From positions 62,001 to 126,000 of the forward strand of contig WEDG01007446.1 in assembly GCA_017591395.1 (NCBI GenBank): DNA of 64,000 nt, given 5' to 3'. Every line of letters starts with the position of its first letter. The stretch's first letter is position 1. The notes below the pieces were generated by a model. That model saw only the letters and a list, made by a program, of their open reading frames with translations. It had not been told where the DNA came from and did not search any database. Below are positions 24,091 through 34,610 of this stretch, in pieces. This DNA comes from Schistocephalus solidus. Its lineage: Eukaryota > Platyhelminthes > Cestoda > Diphyllobothriidea > Diphyllobothriidae. The position numbers and the translations under genes were made by a program.

Positions 24091-26026
24091 CCCCAGGCTA
24101 ACACATGTCTGGTAGAAGAGCTGGAAAGATGTAATGCTCGGGCAGACTCAATTACCAAAGGAGGCGGCTTCAAATCTCAGGTGGTCCACACTTGGCATGG
24201 GTGTGCGTGGCTAATGATAGCTAATAAGCTAGAAATGGCCATTCCGGACTCCATTTTTTGTCGCTAACACTTTATCAACATATGCTTAACGAAGCTATGT
24301 GACCCCTCACGAGGGCACTTAAGTGAGCTCCAGGGCACAAGGGAATATGCATTTATCTTAAGCAGATCGGTTAGCCGTACACTAATATCATATTCCCGAT
24401 CTCAACTGAAGAATTTAGTGGCCCGTACCTCAATAATGGAGCGTTTGATCTAATAACCAAAGTCGCGGGTTCGGACCTCAGGTAGTTCAAACATGCAATT
24501 TGGTTTGCCTGGCCCATGAAGGTTAGTAAGCTAGAAATGGCCATTCCAGTCTCCCTTGTCTTTGTCTGTTCCAATTTATCAAAATATGCTACACGTCGCT
24601 ATGCGACAGCCTGCTTGGTCTATAAAGTAAGCTGCAGGGCACAAGGGAACATGCAATTTTCTTAAGCAGATTGGTGAGACGAACACTATCATCGTATTTC
24701 CGATCTCAACTGACGAATCCACGGACGCGTCCCTAAATGTTAGAGCGTTCAACTCAATAACCAAAGGTTGCGGTTTCGAACCTCAGGTGTCCCAAACATG
24801 CGATTGGGTTGGCTTGGCTCATGACGGTTAATAAGCTAGAAATGGTCATTCCGGTCAAACTTGTCTTTGTCTGTTCCAATTTATCAACATATGCTACAGG
24901 TCGCTATGCGATCGCCTGCGAGGGCTCTAAAGTGAGCTCAAAGGCACAAGGGAACATGCATTTGCCTTAAGCTGGTCAGTTAGCCACACACTAAAATCAT
25001 ATTGCCGATCACAGCTGACGAATCCACGGGCCCGTCCCTCAAATTTAGAGCGTTCAACTCAAAACCCAAAGGTCGCTGGTTGGAATCTCAGGTGGTTCAA
25101 ATTTGGGATGGGGTATGACTAAATGATGATGTCTTATATGCCAAAAATGGCCATTCCGGACTCCCTTGACTTTGTCGGTTAACATTATCAACATATGCTA
25201 CAGGTCACTATGCGACCACCTGTGAATCCTCTAAAGTGAGCTCCAGTGCCAAGGGAACATGCATGTTCCATAAGCCGATTGGTGAGCCTCGCACATTCAT
25301 CCTATTCCCGATTGCAAACGAAAAATAGAAGGGGCCCGTGGCTCAATGTTAGAGTTCGAAACAATTACCAAATGTCGCGGGTTCGAATTACAGGTGGTAC
25401 ACACTTGGGATTGGGAATGAATGGCTGATGACGGCTTATAAGCCAGCAATGGCAATTCCAGTCTCCCGTGTCCTTGTGGGTTCCATTTTATCAACATATG
25501 CTGCACGTCGCTATGCAACCACCTAAGAGGCCTCTAAAGTGATCTTCAGCGCACAAGGGAACATGCATGTTCCTTAAGCAGATCGGTTAGCCGCACACTA
25601 TCATCATATTCCTAATCTCACCTGAAAAATCAACGGGCCCGCCGCATATGGGTAGTGCACTCGACTAAAGAACCAAAGGTCACGGGTTTGAATTTTAGAT
25701 GGATAACACTTGGGATTGGGTATGACAGGCTGATGTCGGATAATAAGCCAGAAATTGCCATCCTGTCTCCCTTGACTTTGTTGGTTAAACTTTATCAGCA
25801 TATGCTTCACGTCACTATGAAACCACCTACGAGAGCTTTTCAGTGATTTCCAGGGCATAAGGGAACATACAGTTTCCTTAAGCAGATCGGTGAGCTGCAG
25901 ACTATCATCATACTCCTGATCGAAACCGACAAACCACAGGCCCGTAGCTCAATGGTGGTGTGTTCGAGTCAATTAAAATATATCGTGTAGTTAAGTCACA
26001 GGTGGTTCACACTTGGGATTGGGTAT

Positions 26027-26071
26027 GCCTGGCTGATGACTGCTAATAAGTCAGAAATGTCCATTTCGGTC
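26027..26071 (+). ncRNA. Hammerhead-ribozyme-like core, array unit near 26.0 kb
   Basis: CTGATGA at 26033-26039 and GAAA at 26054-26057 enclose a hairpin with an AATA loop. Stem I would pair GCCTGG (26027-26032) with TCGGTC (26066-26071), with one mismatch and GU pairs. The eight bases TGTCCATT between GAAA and stem I would form a minimal stem III and the cleavage site. Type I topology (open at stem I) is inferred. Confidence 0.5.
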
Positions 26072-26636
26072 TCCATTGTCTTTGTTGGTTCCACTTTATC
26101 AACATATACTTAACATCGCTATGCCACCACCTCCGATGGCTCTTAAGTGAGCTTTTTGTTACAAGGACACATGCGATTTCCTTAAGCAAAACGGTGAACC
26201 GCAAACTATCATCATATTCCTGATCGAAACCGACAAAACAATGGGTGCGTGGCCCAATGTTAGAGCGTTCGACTCAAATCACAACGGTAACGTTTTCGGA
26301 TCTCAGGTTGTCCGCACACTGGTTTGGGCACAACTAGCTGATGACGGCTAATATTCCAGAACTTGCCATTCCGGGCTCCCTTGTCTTTGTCAGTTCCAAT
26401 TTATGAACATATGCTAGACGTCGCTATGCGACCACCTACGAGGGCTCTACAGTGAGCTACCGGGCACAAGGGAACATGCATTTTCCTTAAGCAGATCGGT
26501 TAGACGCACACTATCATCATATTACCAATCTCACCTGAAGAATCAACGGGCCTGCCACACAATGGTGTTGCACTCGACTAAACAACAAAAGGTCATGGGT
26601 TTGAATCTCAGGTGGATAACACTTGGGAGTGGGTAT

Positions 26637-26680
26637 GACTGGCTGATGACGGATTAAAAGCCAGAAATTGCCATCCAGTC
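26637..26680 (+). ncRNA. Hammerhead-ribozyme-like core, array unit near 26.6 kb
   Basis: CTGATGA at 26643-26649 and GAAA at 26664-26667. Stem I GACTGG (26637-26642) pairs perfectly with CCAGTC (26675-26680). Outside it, GGG and CCC can extend the helix past an internal loop, as in natural type I hammerheads. Only seven bases lie between GAAA and stem I (others have eight), so this copy has probably lost one base at the cleavage site. Confidence 0.5.
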
Positions 26681-27244
26681 TCCCTTAACTTTGTCGGTTA
26701 CACATTATCAGCTTATGCTGCACGTCACTATGAAACCACCTAGAAGAGCTTTTAAGTGATTTCCAGGGCATAAGGGAAGATACAGTTTCCCTAAGCAGAT
26801 CGGGGAGCCACAGACTATCATCATACTCCTGTCGAAACAGACAAAACCACGGGCCCGTAGCTCCATGGTATCAGGTTTGAGTCAATTAAAAAATGTCGCG
26901 GGTTTGAATCCCATGTGGTTCGCACTTCGGATTGGCTATTCCTGGATGATGACGGCTAATAAGCCAGAAATGTCCAATCCGGTCCCTCTTGTCTTTGTTG
27001 GTTCCACTTTATCAACATATGCTTAACGTCGCTATGCGACTGCCAGTGAGGGCAGTAACGTGAGCTCCGGGACCCAACGGAATGTGCATGCTCCATTAGC
27101 CAATCGGTGAGCCGCAAACTATCATCGTATTCCCGATCTCAACTGACGAATCCACGGGCCCGTGGCTCAATGGTAAACCGATCGACTCAATTACCAAGGG
27201 TCACGCGTTCAACTCACAGGTGGTAAACTCTTGGGATCGGGCAT

Positions 27245-27289
27245 GACTGGCTGATGATGGCTTATATTCTAGAAAGGGCTATTCAGGTC
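27245..27289 (+). ncRNA. Hammerhead-ribozyme-like core, array unit near 27.25 kb
   Basis: CTGATGA at 27251-27257 and GAAA at 27272-27275. Stem II closes with TGG and CTA (U-A, G-U, G-C). Stem I GACTGG pairs with CAGGTC except at one position. The spacer GGGCTATT keeps the eight-base length but weakens stem III. Confidence 0.45.
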
Positions 27290-27364
27290 TCCCTTGACTT
27301 TGTCAGTTACACTTTAAGGTTCCCGCTTTCGAATAGCAGGTGGTCCACAACTGGGGTTTGTTAT

Positions 27365-27409
27365 GAATGGCTGATGATGGCTAATAATCCAGAAATTGCC
27401 ATCCCAGTC
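27365..27409 (+). ncRNA. Hammerhead-ribozyme-like core, best candidate in the array
   Basis: CTGATGA at 27371-27377 and GAAA at 27392-27395. Stem II is TGG/CCA with a U-A pair closing the core, where most units show a C-A mismatch. The spacer TTGCCATC gives an A-U/U-A mini stem III with loop and an AUC cleavage triplet, with cleavage predicted after C27403. Stem I GAATGG/CCAGTC has one mismatch. Confidence 0.55.
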
Positions 27410-27567
27410 TCCCTTGTCTTTCTCTGTTAGACTTTATCAACATTTGCGACCACCTTTGAGGGCTCTTAAGTGAGCTCCAAGCACAACGGATCATGCATGT
27501 TCCTAATGCAAATCGGTGAGCGTCACACATCATATGTCCGATCAACACCGACATAATACCGGGCCCT

Positions 27568-27621
27568 TGGCTCGACGGTAGAGCATTTGACTCAATAACC
27601 AAAAGTTGCGGGTTCGAATCT
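27568..27621 (+). promoter_or_regulatory. Internal RNA polymerase III promoter (A and B boxes) in the last array unit
   Basis: TGGCTCGACGG (27568-27578) fits the A-box consensus and GGTTCGAATCT (27611-27621) fits the B box. Spacing is as in tRNA genes. It is the best-preserved box pair in the array; most units keep both boxes with one to three changes. The 3' half of the unit does not fold as tRNA, so the boxes belong to a tRNA-derived repeat. Confidence 0.6.
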
Positions 27622-27869
27622 CAGGTTGTCCACACTGGGGCTTGGGTTTAGCGTCTAATGAACCAGAACTGGCCATGTAAGTGTCCCTGGTCTTTGTCCA
27701 TATTTTTAGTTTTAATTTTATTTATTTCTTATTAATTTTTCTGTGGTGCCCGCTGTGCTTTTGCTAGCAGGACTCTGGATCTAATCCAAAGAAGCAACAG
27801 AACAACAACGTCACGGGATGCGAGCGTAGTGTCCTCTACCAGATTTAACTACCTGACCGCAGCCGACAT

Positions 27870-28020
27870 AACAACCAGCCGTGCCTCAGTGGTTAGTGCG
27901 TTATAGTTCTCACTCATAATACCTGGGTTAAAATATCATTGGTTGCTATCCTGGGATTGAGTATAGCTGACTGCTTACGATCTACGAGTCAGACATGGCC
28001 ATTTAATCAACTTTACTTGG
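27870..28020 (+). repeat. Dispersed tRNA-derived copy related to the array
   Basis: A good A box (TGCCTCAGTGGTTAGTGCG), a decayed B box, then CCTGGGATTGAGTATAGCTGA and a decayed hairpin and GCCATT block in the same order as the array units. The ribozyme motif is broken. It lies just beyond the array but is more diverged than any array unit. Confidence 0.5.
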
Positions 28021-29640
28021 TTGATAATTTAAATTTGCTAGTCGATGTGCAACTAACTGCTCATGATTTTGCCACCCACACGGAAAATGTTTGCTTTGAA
28101 ATTCCAAGATATCTGTGTGCGTCCATTCGTTAATAAATAAATACCTGATATGTGGGGACAGATAATGACAGATGACAAGGTACTGGCGGCCTTCTGTTCC
28201 ATGAAGTATTTATAACCCATCGGCCAGACTATCCGCGCCCTGTGCAAACACATGTTTGGTTTCTGGTCCCAAGGGTATTTGTGCTTAGCTTGGATCATGC
28301 TGCTCGCTGAACCTGTGGTAGCACCGTTTAAAACTGAGTATTACCGTTTCCAGAGTTTGCGGCTCAAGTGCGTTAAATATTCCCTAATGAATAGAAAATT
28401 TATATTCCATCACTCGAGATTTGCGGATGCGACAGTAAAGTTCCGATATCAAAATCCTAGTCAGTCCCTTCTTGAATTTCGCCATTACCCGTTGCAGAGA
28501 TCAGTATTCACTAGCAGGCTAGATTGGATTCATTTCGGTAAGATAAACACATCAAGGCAGGTTGCAGGAACTTCAAAGTTGAGTTCGCATTAGCAATATC
28601 TTCTCCAGAAATTTACAACAGGATGCCATCGGCTACAAACGGTATTCTTCTGACCGCTTGTTTCCAACAGGTCAGCAGGATACTCCAGCCTACAAACGAC
28701 CGAGTCTTTCGGCTGTTAATTTCATAAAGTTGATTCGGTTAAAACCCTCGCCTTCTAATTTTATAAATGTTCTTCATTTTAAAAATGGGAGTCGGAAGTG
28801 TGCCCTTAGGTCATTGTGCAAGCTGGGCGCTCCTGGTAGGATTTTAAACTCGGTACTTGTGTCACGCGACCACCGGAGTTACCACTACTCTACCAGTGCG
28901 TAACGACCTGGCTGAAATAAATGATGGAATGAGCAGCGGTCGTGGTCAAATGAACGTACTTTTGGATATTCAGTTGCAAAATCGTCTCCACCAAACGGGC
29001 GAAAAGTTTAACGTGCATGGTGGATGGAAATACAAGGAGGAATTCTGTACCGCATACTTCAGCGTTAATCTGAAGTTTCCGAGGACGAAGCAAGAGCCTA
29101 GAATGTTTGAGAATGGAGGTGTATAACTTGAGGAGACTCCGTCCCAATTTTCCCAAAGAACGGAAAGTGGTGACACCAGAAAATTAGAAAAAATAAGGAA
29201 TGGACGCAAGCCCGACCTCTACAGATGTGTCAACCAATGAGAAAGTAGACGGTGGGTCTAGGCATATCAACGTAACCTATAACCCGTCTTTTGTGGACAA
29301 ATGGAGACCGCAAAAGTTCTCAGGGAACAGAAAGCGTCTCGCAGCACCCGAAAGCACGAAGTAGGCCAGAACGTTAGCGAGAGGGAACGGAGGCCAAGTA
29401 AATTACAAGCAAAAACCGCGTGACCGAAGATTAAAAATCAGCACGAAGCCTGGGTTAGTGTAAAGCAATGCGTAACCTGTGCATAACAAACCATTCTGCC
29501 TAAGAAGACGATAAAAACTGGAATACGTTTTAAGAAAGTCTCTGCATATAAGAATAAACCGCAGGTTACTCAAGTTGATCATGATAAATGCAGTTTTAAA
29601 GCACCTGGCTGAGTCTAATTTGGACACCTCAATGGATAGA
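28021..29640. other. No gene recognised
   Basis: Several overlapping open frames (28252-28593, 28658-28903 and 28857-29126 plus; 28890-29209 minus) but none with a recognisable domain or convincing splice sites. These may be eroded retroelement sequence. Confidence 0.35.
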
Positions 29641-29652
29641 ATACATTAAGAT

Positions 29653-29910
29653 ATGGAAAGACTAGAACGTTATATCAAGGTCTCCTTAAAGGGGGACGGA
29701 AAAGTCACCATTCTAGAGGCATTCAGAGTGGGCAGATTAAAAGACTCAAAGTCTGAGTCGGACCAACCAAGACCACTCAAACATTTCTTCCAGAATAAGG
29801 AGCCATCGCGACTACTGCTGTGCAGGAAATCCATGCTCCCAAATGACCACGAACTATTGTATTTCGGGAAGATTTTTCGCCTGTGGCGGAGGAGACGTGG
29901 TGAGATCTGA
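29653..29910 (+). pseudogene. Retroelement ORF fragment (LINE accessory-protein-like)
   Basis: 85 open codons with VGRLKDSKSESDQPRPLK followed by a basic C-terminal part (LWRRRRG). The pattern V-G-R-(x)n-P-R-P-L-K-(hydrophobic) with later R-x-x-F is common in RRM-like or ORF1-like parts of flatworm LINEs (family knowledge, recalled without a search). No upstream or downstream RT is seen, so this is an isolated fragment. An alternative is chance resemblance. Confidence 0.35.
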
Positions 29911-30576
29911 AAGCTGAATTTCATAAGAGATCCACACTTAAATAATTAATAAGAACATAAATAAATTTTTATTTTAGGCAATCACAGAGCGCTAGCAAAA
30001 CAAAGTTAGCACTCAATTAAATAGTGACAATGTAGACCATGATGCTGCATGTGAGCGGCCAGATATACAGAAGAACCTAGGAACCATGTTATCAGTAGAA
30101 GCCTAAGCAAAGAATACGGGAACGTGAGGTCATTGCACTGGTTGATGGACTGTGAGCTTCAGAACCACGACTCAAACAGCTCACGACTGACGCGATCATC
30201 AACTCTTGCAAGGATTTTGACCTCATGAAACTCGAAAATATGGCCGGGTCCGTCGAGTAAGCTGCAGCCTGAAAGAAGAGGCGTTCACCGGTCGACGTTT
30301 ATTTGGTGTCTGACGTCCCTTCTACAAATCTTCAGAAACTGGAGGGTAATGCTCACCGTTCTCATTACATCCTACTCTTTGCCATGTGCCTGTTGGACCG
30401 CCTATCTGACTGAGTCGGACCCGCATCTCACCCTAGCCTGTGTCGCCATCGCCGCCTCCGCTAATCAGCTGCTGGTTTGAGTCAACCGGCCTTTCACCAC
30501 GGTTGTTCCACCCCGTCCTCGTAAGTCGCGGAGTTGATGGACAGCCCCGGTTTTTCTACAGCCTGAGGGTCTCCTG

Positions 30577-31730
30577 TCAAGAGGGTTCGTAAAACCCCAT
30601 GGGGACAGTTAAATTAATATAGCGGTTGACTGAGCGGTCGGCGGATATCCAGGCCTCTTTTATTTGCCTTGATGTGAAGTCCTCGCCTCGGCCCAAGATT
30701 TCGATGGCATCAAAGTTGCAGACGTGACCCATTTGCGCGACATGGGTTGCCAACCTTCCTATAGCCGACTGATGCTCGTGCATTCGCGTTTGCAGCTGTC
30801 AGCCAGTTTCTTCAACATAGTTTCATGCCCCGCAGCTACATTGAAGTCGGTAGACAACGGTCGAATTTCTGCTTAGAGATAGGGGTTTTTAACCGCATCA
30901 CTTGCTGAAGGATTGTCGAGATAGGTCTATAGGAAATTCCTATTTCAAGAGGCACGAAGGATCGAGCCACAGTTTCGGAGACGCCTTTCACACACGGAAT
31001 ACTCAGCCATGATTTTAGCTGACAAGGCTCCTCGTTCCTCTTATTTTTTGTGGCATCCGATTCCGTTCAATGAACGCTCGCGGATAGCCTTCCACTCTGA
31101 AAAGCTCACAGAGAAGCTTAATCTCGTCCCATGTGGCAGCTGGCGTGCTGCAGTGAGTTTCAACTCTGCGGTATAGCGTGCGTAGACAACTTCACTTGTG
31201 TCGCAGCGGGTGATTGCTTGTAAGTCAGCAGTTGCAACGCATTCCTCAGTTTTCGGTAGACTGACGTCGCCATTTTGCCGTCCGGTTGGCGGCCGACTAA
31301 AACATCTAAGAACGAAAGTCTGTCCTCTACTTTTTCTTCCATCGTGAACTGTAGATCGGGCAAAATCGAATTCAATTGCACTTGGTAGTTGGTGATTCTA
31401 TTCTGTTCTATGACAGCGAAGGTGTCGTCAATGTAGCCTGCCTAGAAGTTGGGTTTCCATTCATCGAACTGTCGTCTCTCGAGTTTTTGTAGACCCAACC
31501 CGGCAATGAGCCCAGAGATCGGAGACCTCATCGGTGTGCTCTTGCTCTGCCCATCTGTCATCCTTTCGAAGGTGAACAATATCTTGGAGCAATACTCCAT
31601 GAGTGGGATGTAATGAGAGTGGTGAGCATGACGCTCCAGTCTCTGAAGATGGGTAGACAAAACAACTACTCGAAACGTCAGACATCTTCCAATGAACACC
31701 TTTTCTTCCTCTGACTTTCCTTCTCACTTA
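30577..31730 (-). pseudogene. Penelope-like retroelement fragment: RT C-terminal part and GIY-YIG endonuclease
   Basis: Read from 31730 leftward in shifting frames. First comes an RT motif TPMRSPISGLIAGL (31.5 kb), then YIDDTFAVIE (31421-31435 and on), the RT catalytic motif. Next is LSFLDVLVGRQPDGKMATSVYRK, a Penelope signature, then after a linker VYRLQCSCG and YVEETG at about 30.85 kb (GIY-YIG core with an intervening stop). Last comes HEHQSAIGRLATHVAQMGH and IKEAWISADRSVNRYINL, the usual C-terminal end. A TAG at 31442-31444 lies four codons before YIDD and there are several frameshifts. No intact protein is possible. The 5' half is missing or unrecognisable beyond 31730. Confidence 0.8.
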
Positions 31731-33585
31731 AGTTAGTGCTTGGCTATTCGCACCCGGAGAAACATTAAAAATGCACCAATCCATCGATACTACAAAGATA
31801 TATGAGCATTTCCCGTTACTAGCCTCCTATTGGTCATGCGCATCAAGCTAACTTAGAAGCCTTTTACCGAGAACGATTTACTCATGTTAACTTCAGCCAA
31901 CCGGACCGCGCAGATTGTTGGGATGGCTTGACAGGCGGTTCAGTCGGCATATAGAGATGTTTAACTACGGCCATTCCTAAGGAGTACCTGCGCCTGTCCA
32001 AAAAGTTAGCTGCCAAAGCTGTTAAGAATACGACTGGCTTGGCAGTTGGTATCCTGGAGAAGTCCAATGAGGAGTCGATAATAGCGGTTGATTGTAAAGT
32101 GTTCAAACAGGGTGATATTTTCACATAATGAAAGGCAGTCTAGTAGTACCGATCAGCAGTATGCTTTACGGTAGCACTGATGGGGATGTCACATCATTTT
32201 CTCCTTTAGCGATACGGATGACCGTTAGGTTTAGCAGAGTAATGTGGTTGATTTGTCGGCTTTTCCTTTTATACGAATCGTACTAAAAGTAAAACAAGCA
32301 TTTTTGCTTGTATAAACGAACCATTTGCACACTAATGGCAACCTTTGCTATGAAAGCAGGAGACACGGGATTGCGAGTGCTGCATCGCGTCCTCATCTGT
32401 AGTTGCTCGGAGGAAAAGATGGAGGTGTTGTTTTTATGATCAGAAAATCCCTGACGGATTTCACCCTCCATGGTACCAGATTACTGGCTTCAGCTTCTGC
32501 CGCGTAAAAAGAAATTACAGCCTGTGCAATAATTTACTGTCCAAAAGGAGAATTTTGTAGGGTGTTTGAAGGGATCGGCAAGGTGCACTGTTTATTTAAT
32601 TCCCTCGGCATACTCCATTAGTTAGCTAGTCGCTATAGACTTAAATGCAGATCCTAGCGGCATGCTCAATAAAACGATGGACCGCTTGCACAACGTTTCG
32701 GCAACCCATAAGTAGACCAGTAAGTTCGAAAAAGGTGAAGCTGGCCCTGTCACTGGTTCCAATTCATCCTTTGAGGTAGCAGATACTGACTAGGAACCAT
32801 GTTTATGTAAAAGGCGCGACATAAATAGCAAGGCACCCAATCATGACCTGTTTTCTTTTTAATGAACAGATCTAAAATGAACTCTTCTTTAGCAAGCAGC
32901 TTTTTGAATCTCAAATCAATTCAAAAACCGAATTAACAACCTAAAATACAGTAGATTGCCTAACTCATGAAATGTCATCCTCAAATTTTAAGGTGGTAAT
33001 ATGGCACAAATTTGAAGTTGTTAATTGTGTTTTGCACTTAATTGAGCCGTAAAATGCTGTTTATTAAGGAAGAGTTCATTTAAGATCTGTTTATTGAAGG
33101 CAAAACTGGGTAAAATTGGGCAAAATCTGACATTCCTTGATTTCCAGGTGTTTTCCTACGCTATTGCACCTTCCGGGCCAAACCTTCTTGTCTGTGTGCA
33201 TTGTACTATACAGGGATATTAATTTAAGCTACAAACGTTTTAAAAATAACCCTTAAGAGAATGAAAAATTTGATCTTGCGTTCACAAAAAAATAAGGTAA
33301 ATGGAGATATGCGAAATCACATTGTTTTCGGGAAAACAAGGACGTGTTTAGTTTTAAAAATTCAGCTTTGCAAATTTGTGAATTCTTTTGCCAAAAAAAC
33401 TCAGTAATAAAGTTGTGTGAGTGTATTTTGTTTTACCACACCGATACTTGGGACGGCAAACAAGCATTTTTCCGAAAAGACGCCAGAAACAGTCATTTTT
33501 CTCCGTCACGCCTCACGCGAAAGTTTTCCAGACATACTACCATATCAACTTTTAATCTCGACATTTCAGGAGTTAGGCAATCTAA
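31731..33585. other. No gene recognised
   Basis: Open frames at 31882-32124 and 32283-32471 (minus) and 33344-33703 (plus) show no domain. The first might be N-terminal Penelope-like sequence given its position, but I cannot support that from motifs. Confidence 0.35.
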
Positions 33586-33640
33586 TATATGTATGTATGT
33601 ATGCATGAGGGCGACCATGTATGTATGTATGTATGTATGT
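33586..33640. repeat. ATGT tetranucleotide microsatellite
   Basis: Two ATGT runs, 33586-33606 and 33616-33640, separated by an impure segment. It sits about 120 bp before the 5' end of the large retroelement. Confidence 0.85.
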
Positions 33641-33760
33641 GGGGTGTGCCCCCTAAACGGGCCACGTAATAGATGCGTTGGACCAACACGGGGGCCAAAG
33701 TAAGGCATGGCAGGCGTTATTCTGGTTGCGCTCCCATAACAAATGGCGAACATGGAGGTT

Positions 33761-34020
33761 TGGTGGCACGCCTAGGGGCGGCTAGGGCTTAGGCGACCCG
33801 GCCGCGCCAGCCACCTGCGTCCTCTCCCGCCTCCGGTCTTCTTGACTCTGTCTTGACACCGGGCTCAGGTGGGGGAGGAGGAGAGAGTGCGGAACCTGCA
33901 GCGCAAGGCTACTTTTACTTAAAACTAATTTACGCGCAAGTAACCGTTCTTGCTCCACCCTTCCATGGAGCATACGGTGGACATCGTCAGACTACGACGG
34001 TTGAACTATCGTATGTGGGG
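33761..34020 (+). repeat. 5' terminal repeat of the zinc-finger retroelement
   Basis: Starts at GGTGGCACGCC and includes CTGTCTTGACACCGGGCTCAG and the GGAGCATACGGTGGACATCGT block. The same block, in the same orientation relative to the element, follows the 3' tail at 49336-49450 and again at 49960-50170, and lies at 3900-4210 in the minus-strand fragment. So the element has direct terminal repeats or derives from head-to-tail copies. This is not typical of APE-type LINEs. Confidence 0.7.
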
Positions 34021-34600
34021 TGTAGGGGTACTAGTTAGGGGTAGCACCACACAGCTTGCATTTGGTCGCTCCATTTGTCTCGTACAGGTGGCGAATGCTC
34101 CTGTGGCCACCTCTAACTGGTACCCAACTCTCACCTGTGGCTCCTCGAAGGTGGGTTCTTCCCAGCGGCCACACCCCGGGCAACCGTCACGACCGGCGGG
34201 CTAAACCAGGTGAGGGTCTCCGGTGTTGTGTGTGCCTCCACACTCGGTATGTCTGACTCCCGAACTTCCCACCTCCCCCTATCAAAAAAAGTCCTACGGT
34301 GGGGGGCGACAGCAACCCCGTAGGTGGCTCAGACTAACTCGGGTCGCTCTCCCACTAAAACAAATCCGTGACCCATAGTGGAATTCGGCAGCCGTCTGGG
34401 ATGTCCAAGCAGCCCTATTTAGGGATAGCACTGCTTGCCTCCTCGCGGAGGAAGGGGCTAGAAAAGGTGCCCTAAAAAATGTTGGGTCTCACGTCTTCTG
34501 CAGCCGGCCACGGCTCGCAGATCGCAAACTACGCGGTCGTAAAACTCAAAAACAACAATACCCCCGTCCCCATCCCCCTCGCCATACTCTCCAGGCTGCT
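34021..34600 (+). other. 5' leader of the retroelement
   Basis: GC-rich region between the terminal repeat and the endonuclease frame, with no intact ORF. A 7-bp inverted repeat (CCTACGG at 34293-34299, CCGTAGG at 34318-34324) could form a hairpin. A promoter in this leader is expected from the element type but not visible. Confidence 0.5.
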
Positions 34601-34610
34601 CGGGTGAGTC

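Larger units (their letters stand above)
24095..27690 (+). repeat. Tandem array of about 305-bp units: tRNA-like promoter plus hammerhead-like core
   Basis: About 12 units in head-to-tail order. Landmarks recur every 302-308 bp: the CGTCGCTATGCGACCACC block near 24596, 24899, 25205, 25507, 25810, 26115, 26420, 26727 and 27030, and B boxes near 24468, 24773, 25078, 25380 and 25683, ending at 27611. Unit order: A box (GGCTCAATGGTAGAGCGTTCG type), B box (GGTTCGAATCTCAGG), TTGGGATTGGG, CTGATGA, a hairpin GGCTAATAAGCC, GAAA, CCATTCC, CTCCCTTGTCTTTGTCGGTT, TTATCAACATATGC, the GTCGCTATGCGAC block, then AAGCAGATCGGTGAGCCGCA. Units differ by roughly 10-20 percent. The unit with B box near 27325 lacks about 200 bp. 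No protein is encoded. Similar in design to the schistosome SM-alpha tRNA/hammerhead repeats (family knowledge). Confidence 0.85.

Noticed and set aside
24095..27690. A cluster of true tRNA genes, or a CRISPR-like array
   Set aside because: A and B boxes are present but no unit folds with anticodon and acceptor stems. The repeat unit is 305 bp with no spacer and repeat alternation.
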